Assembly (NCBI GenBank): GCA_027487435.1
Contig: JAIYDP010000382.1
Location: forward strand, 1 to 50,264
Direction of reading: 5' to 3'
Origin: Verrucomicrobiaceae bacterium
Lineage (GTDB): Bacteria; Verrucomicrobiota; Verrucomicrobiia; Verrucomicrobiales; Akkermansiaceae
DNA length: 50,264 bases
The first letter of the stretch is position 1. The number at the start of each line of letters is the position of its first letter. Of this stretch, positions 7,663 to 16,272 are shown in pieces. The position numbers and the translations under genes are program-made. The notes under the pieces were generated by a model, which made no database searches, was not told the origin of the DNA, and worked only from the letters and a program-made list of their open reading frames with translations.

Positions 7663-8487
7663 TCAATGCTCCATGCGCAGAGAAATACCATCCCGGGTGA
7701 GGAAATGTGTCTCTTGAAAGCCATTCTTTTTGACCCAGGCGATGACGTCTTTTTCTGCTTGCGATGAAATTGAACCAACGATTGTTTGATTTATAAAAAG
7801 GTCCTCACCTACCACCGATGGAGCATCGAGATTTTGATCATCGATGTGCATGCGCACGAGTTTTCGATTCACCTTGCCCGCGGTTTTCATCCGAGAAATC
7901 ACCTCTTGGCCGATGTAGCATCCCTTGTTGTAAGAAATCGCCCGAGATTCCAAGCCTGCCTCTGGAGGCAAAAGCCCTTCCTGCAGTTCCATGCCCCAGC
8001 GCGGCTCGCCATGGGTGATACGAATGCGCTCCGCATCCAGAAACGATAGCTCACAAGGAGGAAGTATGGCATCCGCAGGCAGCCAATGATCTATGCCAGC
8101 CACGCCAATACGAGAAAAGGCAAACGACATTTGCGCTGCAATACCCGATGCCGAACTTGACTCCACCACCTCATGCAGCAAAATCCAAGAATCGCTAACA
8201 TCCTCGATCTCAGCATCATCGGCGATCAAATATCGCTCCACCCGTGCCAACAAAACCTCGCGCAATTCCCATGGAGCTTCGAGGAAGAGGCTCTTGCCAT
8301 CTGGCGAAAAAATGCTGCAATATGCCTGCAATCGACCCTTGGCATCAGTAATGCACGTGGCAAACGCACGATCCTTTTGCAATACGGGCAATTGCGCATC
8401 TTGAGTGATTTGGCCATTCAGATAGCGCACGGCATCGTTTCCGTGGATGCGCAGCACGCTCCGTTTTCCTACATTCCATAAAGACAT
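7663..8487 (-). CDS. ygfZ: Folate-binding protein YgfZ
   Basis: YgfZ is a tetrahydrofolate-binding relative of the glycine-cleavage T protein and helps maintain or assemble some iron-sulfur enzymes. The signature KGCYIGQE is at 188-195 with its conserved Cys190. The N-terminus (RSVLRIHGNDAVRYLNGQIT) also matches the family. Length 274 is a little short of E. coli YgfZ but usual for other phyla. It converges on the RelE-like gene with a 24-base gap, and its start faces the tRNA-Phe promoter region. Confidence 0.9.
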   Translation of the reverse strand: MSLWNVGKRSVLRIHGNDAVRYLNGQITQDAQLPVLQKDRAFATCITDAKGRLQAYCSIFSPDGKSLFLEAPWELREVLLARVERYLIADDAEIEDVSDSWILLHEVVESSSASGIAAQMSFAFSRIGVAGIDHWLPADAILPPCELSFLDAERIRITHGEPRWGMELQEGLLPPEAGLESRAISYNKGCYIGQEVISRMKTAGKVNRKLVRMHIDDQNLDAPSVVGEDLFINQTIVGSISSQAEKDVIAWVKKNGFQETHFLTRDGISLRMEH

Positions 8488-8564
8488 CGCGAGGACTCTA
8501 GGCAGACAAAACGCCTATGCAATAGCGGCTTGAGAAAAAATTCTTCTTTTGAGTGATTTTTCTA

Positions 8565-8592
8565 TTGCCAAGCGCAACGATTCGAGCATACT
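8565..8592 (+). promoter_or_regulatory. Predicted sigma-70 promoter of tRNA-Phe
   Basis: A TTGCCA -35 box (8565-8570) and a CATACT -10 box (8587-8592) are separated by 16 bases. Transcription would begin near 8599, about 60 bases ahead of the mature tRNA. The same TTGCCA -35 is used in the predicted rpoA promoter. Confidence 0.5.
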
Positions 8593-8661
8593 TCGCGCCC
8601 CGCCACACAGGCAGCCAATGATTCATTCATGGTGACAGCCAGTGAGGTGTGCCTTTTCTAA

Positions 8662-8734
8662 GGCTCGATAGCTCAGTTGGTAGAGCAGCGGATTGAAAAT
8701 CCGCGTGTCGCTGGTTCGATCCCGGCTCGAGCCA
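8662..8734 (+). tRNA. tRNA-Phe (anticodon GAA)
   Basis: A full cloverleaf is present in 73 bases. The acceptor stem is GGCTCGA with TCGAGCC and discriminator A. The D arm is GCTC-AGTTGGTA-GAGC. The anticodon arm is GCGGA-TTGAAAA-TCCGC, with GAA at the anticodon position. The T arm is GCTGG-TTCGATC-CCGGC. The 3' CCA is not encoded (the next bases are CCT). Confidence 0.97.
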
Positions 8735-8797
8735 CCTTTTTTCGTTCTTGAAAACAGACTGAATGTAGTTGTGTTTTCCAAGACGTTTTTGGTCTCA

Positions 8798-8961
8798 AGC
8801 CGAATTACGAAGTATATCGCTCAATTCTTGCCATCATTTGCCGTGCAAGGCATTTCAGACCTTGGGGCAGTATCTTTGGATGAAGCCCACTGCTACCATG
8901 AAACGCCTAGCACATCAAAGCCTAGCAGCGAGTTTATGGCGCTCTATTATGGATCTCGGGT
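8798..8961. repeat. Palindromic dispersed element, copy B (diverged)
   Basis: This copy is clearly related to copy A at 34743: shared blocks include GCCATCATTTGCCG, GCAAGGCAT, GACCTTGGGGCAG, CACATCAAAGCCT and GGATCTCGGG. The left end is worn (aagccgaattacgaagt for acccgaaatccgaagt), so it appears older than copies A and C. Its right end is one base from the TGA stop of the leftward PAP2 gene. The short frames that cross it are not proteins. Confidence 0.8.
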
Positions 8962-10077
8962 TCAATGAGCGGAATCTTTTGCCGAAATAAGACGACAAGC
9001 ACCATCACAGACAACTTCAGGAGACTGATTCTCGGGAATCGTAATCGTCAGAGATACCCGCAATTCGGTGAAAAATCCTTTTCTCACGCCTTTGATGTGA
9101 AGGTCTCCATTGTCGCCGATACGATGCTGAAATCTCTGCGAACTGTTCGGCACGCCAAAGCCCTCGGATTTTCCCTCCACCCGAAAGGTTTCCCCGGTCA
9201 CCACTTTCACCTCTCCTTCCATATCGACGATCACGCGTCGCACTGAAGTAAAATTTTCGCTATTTCGCAGGCTGTAGGATTCTTTGTAGGGCGTTCCTAA
9301 CAGGCATAATAGCAAAGCCAGCCCGATAACTGGGGCATAACACAGCATTGCCCAAGTTGGAACCTGCCGTTGAAAGGTATGACGCGGGATGTATTTGCGT
9401 CCCTCACCCAGTCGCATGGCATGAAAAAGTCCTATCGAGACAAACCACATGATCGCGGCGGCCCATAGCGCGTCGGAGAGAAAATGCCCGCCCTGTGCTG
9501 ATCTCACCCATCCGATGGTAATACCAAGTATGAGGCCAAAGGCAGCGACCAAGACACGAATCCATGTCATTCGTTTGGGAATCGCCAAAGCCATAGCAAA
9601 AAAGAAAAAGCCCATCGTCGCATGTCCGCAGGGAAAACTTTTGCCAAACGACTCTTTGACCCATACAAGAATCGGCTCAAAAGGTTGGGATCCACCAAAT
9701 TCTATGAGTTGAGACGGGCGCGGCCTCCCCCATAGGCCTTTGAGTAGCGCGTTGGTGATCAAGCCAGAACCGATGAGCAAGGTTAGAACCAAATACCCTG
9801 CGACTTTTCTGAAACGAGCTAGATCTTGTCGTCCAATGCCCATGAGAAGAAGCACCAAAGAAATCATTCCGATAAGCAACGCAGGTACAACGCCGAGGTT
9901 GTATATTTGAATAGCCCATGGCTCCTCAGCATAGCGCCAAATGGATTTTTCGTAGTCCCAGAAATGACGCTGCACGCGCATATCGAGATCGAAGAGACGA
10001 ATCAAAAAAGTTGCAAGGAGAACAAAAAATGCAGGAATGATGATCGTAACAAGTCTATCAATTTTTCGAATGCTCAC
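8962..10077 (-). CDS. PAP2-family membrane phosphatase with a C-terminal extension
   Basis: The first 230 or so residues form a multi-helix PAP2 phosphatase with all three motifs: KGLWGRPRP, SFPCGHA and RSAQGGHFLSD (catalytic His in the last two). Such enzymes remove phosphates from lipid A, polyprenyl pyrophosphates or phosphatidylglycerol phosphate on the outer face of the inner membrane. The remaining 120 or so residues are polar, beta-rich and unrecognised, probably periplasmic. The frame opens with TTG at 10083. I prefer the GTG at 10077, which gives VSIRKIDRLV ahead of the first helix. The stop lies one base from repeat copy B. The gene is divergent from a second PAP2 gene. Confidence 0.85.
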   Translation of the reverse strand: MSIRKIDRLVTIIIPAFFVLLATFLIRLFDLDMRVQRHFWDYEKSIWRYAEEPWAIQIYNLGVVPALLIGMISLVLLLMGIGRQDLARFRKVAGYLVLTLLIGSGLITNALLKGLWGRPRPSQLIEFGGSQPFEPILVWVKESFGKSFPCGHATMGFFFFAMALAIPKRMTWIRVLVAAFGLILGITIGWVRSAQGGHFLSDALWAAAIMWFVSIGLFHAMRLGEGRKYIPRHTFQRQVPTWAMLCYAPVIGLALLLCLLGTPYKESYSLRNSENFTSVRRVIVDMEGEVKVVTGETFRVEGKSEGFGVPNSSQRFQHRIGDNGDLHIKGVRKGFFTELRVSLTITIPENQSPEVVCDGACRLISAKDSAH

Positions 10078-10122
10078 ATGCAATTTTTGAATTATTGCTG
10101 TTTGTGCGTCAATGAGTATTTG

Positions 10123-10151
10123 TTGACGAAAATCGTAACAAAATCTCTATT
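10123..10151 (+). promoter_or_regulatory. Predicted promoter of the second PAP2 gene
   Basis: TTGACG (10123-10128) and TCTATT (10146-10151) are 17 bases apart, five and four matches to the sigma-70 boxes. The spacer between the two divergent PAP2 genes is only about 120 bases. Confidence 0.4.
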
Positions 10152-10198
10152 GCGAATTCCTTTGCTTTCTGAATACGCTTCCTTGTAACAACGCAACA

Positions 10199-10963
10199 AT
10201 GACTATCGCACGATCATTCCGCTCCGCGTGGCGAGCTTGCAAATGGGGTATCCGTAGAAACGGCATCAAGTTTCTTGGGCTATGGCTTGCGTTTTGTTTG
10301 TGTAGCGGATTGATACTCATGCAATACGATGAGCAAACCGTTTTAGCTGCAACCCAATTTAGCGCTGGCTGGTTCACCGCAGAGCGATTGAAATTTGCTG
10401 CTCGGATCGTCCACAAATATGGAGATTTTGAGTTTTTTGTTGTGGTGCTGGCAATCATTCTTTTTTTCATCGGGAAAATTCGATCGAATTCGTATTTCAC
10501 TCGCATCGCCAGCACCTTGTTTTTGGCGGGTGCGATTTCGGGGATTGGCGTTCAAGTGATCAAATTCGCCGCAGGTCGGCCACGCCCACCATTGGTTCAG
10601 CAGGGCAAAGCGCGTGCATGGTCATTCTCAGGGCCTAACTTGAGTGCAAAATATCGCTCGTACCCCAGTGGTCATTCGACATGTGTCGCCACTGCCACTA
10701 CGGTTCTCGCATTAGCATTGCCGCGCTTGATGCCGCTTGCAGCCATGGTTGCGCTACTCGTCGGCATGTCGCGAGTCGTGTACAACTATCATTTTCCTAC
10801 CGATGTGCTCAGTGGCTTGGCGCTTGGTATGGCTGTGGGAGGAATGTGCGCGGCTCATCTTGTTCGTTTACGCCGACGGCTCGTCCGCAAGGGTCAATGG
10901 CCTGGTGTTTTGCGCCAGAACCACAGTTCGATCCAAGAACTATCTGCTGCCGACCATCCTTGA
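10199..10963 (+). CDS. PAP2-family membrane phosphatase
   Basis: This 254-residue inner-membrane protein carries the PAP2 motifs KFAAGRPRP, SYPSGHS and SRVVYNYHFPTD, with helices near 25-43, 75-95, 105-125 and several after 165. It is likely a lipid phosphatase (lipid A or undecaprenyl pyrophosphate type), which fits the glycan operon next to it. The last 23 or so codons overlap the end of the convergent ArnT-like gene by 70 bases. This tail (GQWPGVLRQNHSS and onwards) is polar and probably not conserved. Confidence 0.88.
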   Translation: MTIARSFRSAWRACKWGIRRNGIKFLGLWLAFCLCSGLILMQYDEQTVLAATQFSAGWFTAERLKFAARIVHKYGDFEFFVVVLAIILFFIGKIRSNSYFTRIASTLFLAGAISGIGVQVIKFAAGRPRPPLVQQGKARAWSFSGPNLSAKYRSYPSGHSTCVATATTVLALALPRLMPLAAMVALLVGMSRVVYNYHFPTDVLSGLALGMAVGGMCAAHLVRLRRRLVRKGQWPGVLRQNHSSIQELSAADHP

Positions 10964-12531
10964 ATGCTTTGTGCGTGCGCTGGAATGGTTAGGTTTTGCG
11001 TTTCAGTCCGCTGTTTCGCTTGCGGCAATTCTCCCTTCCAGAGAGCAGCTAGCGTTTTCCCATCAGCGCGCCAACGTCGTTCTAAAAGAACGCAAAAGTC
11101 TGCATCTGGGGGGAAATCTTTCTCGAAAACCCATGCGTTTGAGCCATACCACACGAGGCTGGGCTCGCTAAATCCGACAGATGCCGGGCGAGAAAAATCA
11201 TTCCCCGCTGCCTTGATCAGACGTTTTACGGCATGCGTTTGCCCGGCATGGTTTGCCATCCAAAGGAAGCCCGATACCGCAACAATCATGGCTGCGAATG
11301 CCGCACTTACCCTGCCTATGCCTACGGAAAGTGATGCCATCGAAAATCCAGCACCCAGCAAAGCTAGCCCAGCGAGCATGCCAGAAAGTGAGGCATCTAA
11401 CGCTTTCGCTTGGAACGAACCCCACGCTGCGATGATCGCGAGCAATCCGAAGGCCACGCAAGGCACGCAAGCGAGAATCATGTTTGCTTTCGTCGATCCG
11501 CTCTGCCAGCCTTTGGATACTAACAAAAACAGTGCGGGATAAGCGGGTAAAATGTAGTGCGGCAATTGCGTTGCGTAGCCAGAAAAAATCAACAATGGCG
11601 CTAACGCCCAAGATGCCAAGTAGCGTGAGTCTTGCTCGGGTGCCTTTGCTGCGCGGAAAGCACCCACGAGAGCGCCAGTCCATGGTGCAAAGAAGATGGG
11701 CAGCACCAGCAGATAATAGACACCCGGAATCACCTTGCGCTGGTTGAAGCCTTCCAGCCCGCGATCCACCACGTGGGTGCCTATGCCTACTTCGTAAAAC
11801 AAACCTTGAGTCGCCACAAGTGCTGGAATTCCCCACATTGCGACAAGTATCAGCGCTGGCACTTGTGCCCACGCCCATAGCCGAAGCAAACGACCTGCCA
11901 TTCTCTCCCCAGGCACTTTGCCGATTCGTTCCAGCCACAACATCAGTAGTAGTGCTACCAAGGGAACCGCAGTGGCGAGAGGTCCTTTGGCAAGGAAGCC
12001 TAGCCCGATGGATAGCCACAGCGCGTGAAACCACTTGCTCTTGAGCAGTGATTGGCTTGATTTTGCCTCATTTGCTAATTCCCAAAAAGCTCGCATCGAG
12101 ACGATCGTCATCAGGATCAAATGCATATCCGCCACCGCGATCCTGCCATGAATCATCACCTGCAAGCACGTCAACCATGCGCCTGCTGCCAGAGCGGCTT
12201 GTCCCGCACGTAGCCCGAGGCGTCTTGCAAAAGAAAAAATCAGCCATACACATGTCACCGCCGACAACACCGTGGGCAAGCGCACCGCAAGCTCCGTTTC
12301 GCCGAAGAGCGCCAGCCCTGGCATCATCAACCAATAGGTAAGAGGTGGCTTGTCGAAGCGAAATTTCCCATTGAACCACGGCACCGCCCAGTCGCCGCGT
12401 TCCATCATTTCTACCGCCGCTCTTGAGAATCGTGGCTCATCACGGTCCAGCAACGGCAAGTCCCATACCCCAGGCAATAAGATCAGAAATCCCGCCAAAA
12501 TAAGAACGCACAGCCATCGGCGATCACTCAT
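10894..12531 (-). CDS. GT39/ArnT-like membrane glycosyltransferase
   Basis: This 545-residue protein has about 11-12 membrane helices and the first-loop motif LLDRDEPRFSRAA, in which the acidic pair is catalytic in GT39/GT83 transferases, followed by FDKPPLTYWLM. Such enzymes move a sugar from a polyprenyl-phosphate donor to lipid A, protein or glycan on the periplasmic side. A hydrophilic C-terminal domain of about 110 residues follows, as in ArnT. It is the last gene of the overlapping leftward operon: its ATG overlaps the LAB_N stop (ATGA). The acceptor cannot be told from sequence. Confidence 0.85.
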   Translation of the reverse strand: MSDRRWLCVLILAGFLILLPGVWDLPLLDRDEPRFSRAAVEMMERGDWAVPWFNGKFRFDKPPLTYWLMMPGLALFGETELAVRLPTVLSAVTCVWLIFSFARRLGLRAGQAALAAGAWLTCLQVMIHGRIAVADMHLILMTIVSMRAFWELANEAKSSQSLLKSKWFHALWLSIGLGFLAKGPLATAVPLVALLLMLWLERIGKVPGERMAGRLLRLWAWAQVPALILVAMWGIPALVATQGLFYEVGIGTHVVDRGLEGFNQRKVIPGVYYLLVLPIFFAPWTGALVGAFRAAKAPEQDSRYLASWALAPLLIFSGYATQLPHYILPAYPALFLLVSKGWQSGSTKANMILACVPCVAFGLLAIIAAWGSFQAKALDASLSGMLAGLALLGAGFSMASLSVGIGRVSAAFAAMIVAVSGFLWMANHAGQTHAVKRLIKAAGNDFSRPASVGFSEPSLVWYGSNAWVFEKDFPPDADFCVLLERRWRADGKTLAALWKGELPQAKQRTETQNLTIPAHAQSIQGWSAADSSWIELWFWRKTPGH

Positions 12532-12881
12532 TCTCCCTCGCGATCCTTTCCTTTGCGCAAGTCCAGATACAAATTGTACGATGCCACAAAGGCCGGAAAC
12601 AGATTGGACAAAATGCCGACCGAATCATTTTTCCCATAGACAAAGTAGGTCAACAAACACACCGATCCGATGACCGACATCACCCAGAAGATGCGTGGCA
12701 TTTTTACCTGCTTGGCTCGCCGAGATGCCCACATCTGTGGCAACCAACGACAGCCAAACATCAATACCCCGATGTAGCCGATCAGCTTCCACGGCACGAT
12801 CACCATTGACCGACCAAAAAAATCGCCCTCCCACAAAGTTTGTTCCATAAATGGCACCGACGCGATCATTTCCATCATCAT
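12528..12881 (-). CDS. LAB_N-domain membrane protein (lipid A disaccharide synthase N-terminal domain)
   Basis: This 117-residue protein has three or four membrane helices and the LAB_N pattern: WKLIGYIGVLMFGCRWLPQ, MPRIFWVMSVIGSVCLLTYF and NDSVGILSNLFPAFVASYNL. LAB_N domains occur alone or fused to LpxB, and are often found beside DPM1-type GT2 and GT39 genes, as here. Their biochemical role is not established. Three ATG codons lie in a row at the start (MMMEM), and any could be used. Both gene borders are four-base overlaps. Confidence 0.85.
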   Translation of the reverse strand: MMMEMIASVPFMEQTLWEGDFFGRSMVIVPWKLIGYIGVLMFGCRWLPQMWASRRAKQVKMPRIFWVMSVIGSVCLLTYFVYGKNDSVGILSNLFPAFVASYNLYLDLRKGKDREGE

Positions 12882-13588
12882 TTCATTTCCTCCTGATTCT
12901 CATTCTCCTTTACATCAAAGCGCACCTTGCGTTTTAACATCCACGATACACCAAAGAGATCGTAAATGCCTCGTAGCGCGCGATCCCAATTCGTATACTT
13001 GCTCACCCCCGCCATGCGCCCGCGATGATTCACCGGCACTTCGGAAAAGCGATACCCTGCTTGCAAGAGCAAGGCCGGAATGTAGCGGTGCATGCCATTG
13101 AAGGGCAGGAGGTGCTCCACGCATTCACGACGCATCATTTTGAGCGAACACCCGGTATCGCGCACGCCATCGTTCAAAAATGCTCGACGTATCGCGTTCG
13201 CAGCACGTGAGGCAAGTCGGCGCGATGTCGTATCTTTGCGCACTGCGCGATAGCCGCAAACAAAGTCGCAACCGCTCTTCGCCAGCTCGTCGCGGAGTTT
13301 GGGAAAATCCGCCGGGTCATTTTGCCCATCGCCGTCCATCAGCGCCACCCACTCGCAGCGTGCCGCTTTCATCCCCGCGTACATTGCAGAGGACTGACCG
13401 CGATTTGCCGTGCCAGCTAGCACGCGAACCCGGGGAGAAAATTTCCGCAGTGTTGCCAAGGTGCCATCGCGCGAGCCATCGTCCACCGCGATGATCTCGG
13501 CTTCCGAGTTGGTATCCAGCACTTCTTGCAGAACCGCAGAGGCGTTCTCTTCTTCGTTGTAAAATGGAATGACGATCGAATATTTCAT
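12878..13588 (-). CDS. GT2 glycosyltransferase, polyprenyl-phosphate sugar synthase type
   Basis: This 236-residue GT-A fold enzyme has the nucleotide-sugar motifs VDDGSRDGT (35-43) and DGDGQ (85-89, metal binding), plus the family's GCSLKMMRRE and KYTNWDRALRGIYDLFGVSW. It resembles dolichol-phosphate mannose synthases and ArnC but lacks the two C-terminal membrane helices of ArnC. It would make polyprenyl-phosphate-sugar on the cytoplasmic face, the donor for the two GT39 proteins in the operon. The LAB_N protein overlapping its end may supply the missing membrane part. Confidence 0.85.
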   Translation of the reverse strand: MKYSIVIPFYNEEENASAVLQEVLDTNSEAEIIAVDDGSRDGTLATLRKFSPRVRVLAGTANRGQSSAMYAGMKAARCEWVALMDGDGQNDPADFPKLRDELAKSGCDFVCGYRAVRKDTTSRRLASRAANAIRRAFLNDGVRDTGCSLKMMRRECVEHLLPFNGMHRYIPALLLQAGYRFSEVPVNHRGRMAGVSKYTNWDRALRGIYDLFGVSWMLKRKVRFDVKENENQEEMK

Positions 13589-13599
13589 AACATGTTAGA

Positions 13600-15081
13600 T
13601 CAGGGTTGTTTTTTGCCGATCTTTGGCCACTGGCGCAACGGCTTAGCACGGTAGAGGTGAAACTGCTGTTCGGGTCGTGCGGGATGAAGCACTGTCGTAG
13701 CCACATACTCCACGCTACCAAAGGCTTCAGGAGGAGTGCGCGGCGTCGCTTTTGCTTTGCCGTCTTCCACCACCAGCAAAAGGCTCGCCGTTTCCGCAGG
13801 GCCAGACCATAGATCATACTGCGATCGCACCTCGCCGCTCTCGTTCCATAGATAGACCGATGGATGATCGCGGAGATGAAACGCCAAATGTGACGCACTG
13901 AAGCGATGCCCGACTACCACGATGGCCTCGTCGTTTTGCCGATGTTCCTGCACAGTGTTTGCCAGTTTGTCGTAGCCTACCCAACCACGCAGTTGTGGTT
14001 TGATCCAGCCACGGCGATACACATCTTCCAGCAGAAATGGCACCACCATCGCGGCGAAGGTGGTAGCAATCGAGACGCAAAAGGCGATCTTCCACAGTCG
14101 TTTTTTCTCCCAAACTTGCAAAGCTGCCATCGCTACCAGCGGTGAAATGTACACGGCCGGCCAGTTTGGGTTCACCTCTTGCCGCAGTGTCATCAAGCTG
14201 CATACCGCAAAAGGCAACGCTCCCCATAGCCAGAAAAAACGTATCGACGTAGGGCGATGTCGCAGCGTGGCTGTCACACTGCACGCTGCCATCAAGCACA
14301 GCACGAAAGCCACCGGCGACACCAACATCGCCGTCACGCCGAAAAGCTCGCCGAAGCGCGCACCAATCGCCACAATACCCACCTCCGCCGCCGCGAAATG
14401 ATGCGCCGTGTGCTTGGCGGTAATCCAATCGTTGGACACATTCCAGATCAAGGACGGCAATAAAAAAACCAACGAACCAAGGCTCGCCGCCGCTAGCTCC
14501 CAGCGTTTGATCAGGTCCCGCCGCATCCACAAAGCTGAGATCCATAGCAAAAGGATTTGCACCAACATCATCTGCTTGAACAGTGCCCCCACGCCAAAGG
14601 CCAACCATAAGATCAAAAAATCACTGCGTTTCGCCCGTTCCGCTTGGATCAATCGTGCCGACATCCATAAGCCCAGATTCCAGAAAAACACCAATGGCGC
14701 ATCCGTCGTGAGAAAGGATCCAAGCAGCAAGTTTCCTGGCGAAAGCGCTACGATCCATGCCACATTCCGCGCCATGCCTTCGCTGGAAAATTGCCGCACT
14801 GCCAGGAACAGGAAGCCCACACCAGCCGTCGCCAGCAACGAGGCGCAGGCTTTGATGCCGAAGGCCGATTGACCGCCCAGCTCGCCGACTAGCCGATGCA
14901 GCCATGCGATGCCCGGCGGTTTGCTAAAATATCCCCAATCAAGCCTACGCCCCCAATCCCAATAGTAAGTCTCATCACCCACGATGCCAATCGGCTCGTT
15001 GGCATGCCAAAAAAGACGCACCACGCAGATGACGGCCAGCATCACCCATACGGCTTTTGATTTCGCGAAAACCTCCGTCAT
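13600..15081 (-). CDS. GT39-family membrane glycosyltransferase
   Basis: This protein of 493 residues has about ten membrane helices and the early loop GIVGDETYYWDWGRRL followed by YFSKPPGIAWLH, the acidic and KPP motifs of PMT-like transferases. The last 120 residues are soluble (HRQNDEAIVVVGHRF, HLRDHPSVYLW). The frame is open 25 codons further up, but the ATG at 15081 overlaps the epimerase stop as ATGA and precedes a typical first helix, so I chose it. It is the second of two GT39 genes in the operon, and the two are only distantly alike, which suggests different acceptors or sugars. Confidence 0.85.
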   Translation of the reverse strand: MTEVFAKSKAVWVMLAVICVVRLFWHANEPIGIVGDETYYWDWGRRLDWGYFSKPPGIAWLHRLVGELGGQSAFGIKACASLLATAGVGFLFLAVRQFSSEGMARNVAWIVALSPGNLLLGSFLTTDAPLVFFWNLGLWMSARLIQAERAKRSDFLILWLAFGVGALFKQMMLVQILLLWISALWMRRDLIKRWELAAASLGSLVFLLPSLIWNVSNDWITAKHTAHHFAAAEVGIVAIGARFGELFGVTAMLVSPVAFVLCLMAACSVTATLRHRPTSIRFFWLWGALPFAVCSLMTLRQEVNPNWPAVYISPLVAMAALQVWEKKRLWKIAFCVSIATTFAAMVVPFLLEDVYRRGWIKPQLRGWVGYDKLANTVQEHRQNDEAIVVVGHRFSASHLAFHLRDHPSVYLWNESGEVRSQYDLWSGPAETASLLLVVEDGKAKATPRTPPEAFGSVEYVATTVLHPARPEQQFHLYRAKPLRQWPKIGKKQP

Positions 15082-16040
15082 GCCAAAACTTTCGTTTCTT
15101 GCAACCATGCAACGTAGCGGCGTAAGCCCTCGCGTATCGGAACCTTTGGCTCCCAATCAAGCAAATCACGAGCTTTGCTAATGTCGGCATGCGTCAGCGG
15201 CACATCGCCGAGTTGCTCAGGAGCTTGCTCGATCCGCGCTTGCATCCCTAGCTCTTCCTCAAGCATCGCGATCAAATCACAAAGCCGCGTCGTCGCGCTA
15301 CCGCCTAAATTCAGCACCTCATAGTCACTTCCACGGTCGTCAAAGGAGCGCACGATGCCCTCTACAATGTCGTCCACGTAGGTATAATCCCGCCGTGTGT
15401 GACCATCGCCAAAGCGCGTCAAGGTGCGCCCGTCGAGAATCGCACGGCAAAATTGAGCGATCGCAAGGTCAGGGCGCTGCCGTGGGCCATAGACGGTGAA
15501 AAAGCGCAGGCAGCGCGCCCGAATGCTAAACAAATGGCTGTAGTTGGAGCAAATTTGCTCACAAGCGAGCTTGGTAGCAGCGTAGGGCGAGATCGTCCGC
15601 TCGATGGGATCCGTTTCAGCAAAAGGCACCTTGCGATTGACTCCGTACACTGAGGACGACGAGGCGAAAATGAAATTTCCCACCTCGTGATGGCGGCACG
15701 AGTCCACCAAATTGAAGGTGCCCTCAATGTTGGTCGTCATGTAGAGTTTCGGCTGTTGGATGGAAGGACGCACGCCAGCCCGCGCTGCCAAATGCACCAC
15801 GAGATCGAATTTTCCTCGCGCAAAACAACGCTCCACTAGCACCGCATCGCGAATGTCGCCTTCGATCAATTCCACGTTTTTGCGTATCGCCGAAAGATTG
15901 TCGCGCTTGATGCGCGAATCGTAGGCATCATTGAAATCATCGAAGACAGTTACCTGCCATCCTTCACGCACAAGGCGTTCCGTCAAATGGGAGCCGATGA
16001 AACCTGCTCCTCCTGTGATTAAGACTCGTTGTCGTAGCAT
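15078..16040 (-). CDS. NAD-dependent nucleotide-sugar epimerase (UDP-glucuronate 4-epimerase-like)
   Basis: This extended SDR enzyme of 320 residues has the NAD loop GGAGFIGSH (10-18), ASSSSVYG, catalytic SPYAATK and the later RFFTVYGPRQRPD. The sequence between (DDFNDAYDSRIKRDNL) resembles the UDP-glucuronate epimerase/CapI branch, but GalE-type activity cannot be excluded. It would supply the sugar nucleotide for the GT2 enzyme downstream. The frame opens with TTG at 16076. The ATG at 16040 fits the family start better. It is the first gene of the operon. Confidence 0.87.
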   Translation of the reverse strand: MLRQRVLITGGAGFIGSHLTERLVREGWQVTVFDDFNDAYDSRIKRDNLSAIRKNVELIEGDIRDAVLVERCFARGKFDLVVHLAARAGVRPSIQQPKLYMTTNIEGTFNLVDSCRHHEVGNFIFASSSSVYGVNRKVPFAETDPIERTISPYAATKLACEQICSNYSHLFSIRARCLRFFTVYGPRQRPDLAIAQFCRAILDGRTLTRFGDGHTRRDYTYVDDIVEGIVRSFDDRGSDYEVLNLGGSATTRLCDLIAMLEEELGMQARIEQAPEQLGDVPLTHADISKARDLLDWEPKVPIREGLRRYVAWLQETKVLA

Positions 16041-16221
16041 TTGGAAATTTAAAACTGATTTACGACGAATAGACAATACTTTATGTGAGCATTTTTCGTT
16101 ACACTCGAAATTGTCTCCATTCGATCAGTTTGTCTTGCGCTCACCGACGCCAGATTTTTGCTCTTCTCTTGCGGTTGGCACCTCCGTAACGAAACGTAAC
16201 ACCTAAGTCATTCGCATCTAC

Positions 16222-16242
16222 TTATGCAATAGACTTGCATAA
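16222..16242. promoter_or_regulatory. Perfect palindrome, probable operator of the COG0523 GTPase
   Basis: Arms TTATGCAA (16222-16229) and TTGCATAA (16235-16242) are exact inverted repeats around a 5-base spacer, 30 bases ahead of the start codon. COG0523 genes are often under Zur control, and the AT-rich dyad has the size of a Fur/Zur-family site, though it does not match a named consensus that I can state. Confidence 0.55.
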
Positions 16243-16272
16243 ACAGCGCTCTGCGATTAGCGTTGCGCCGAC

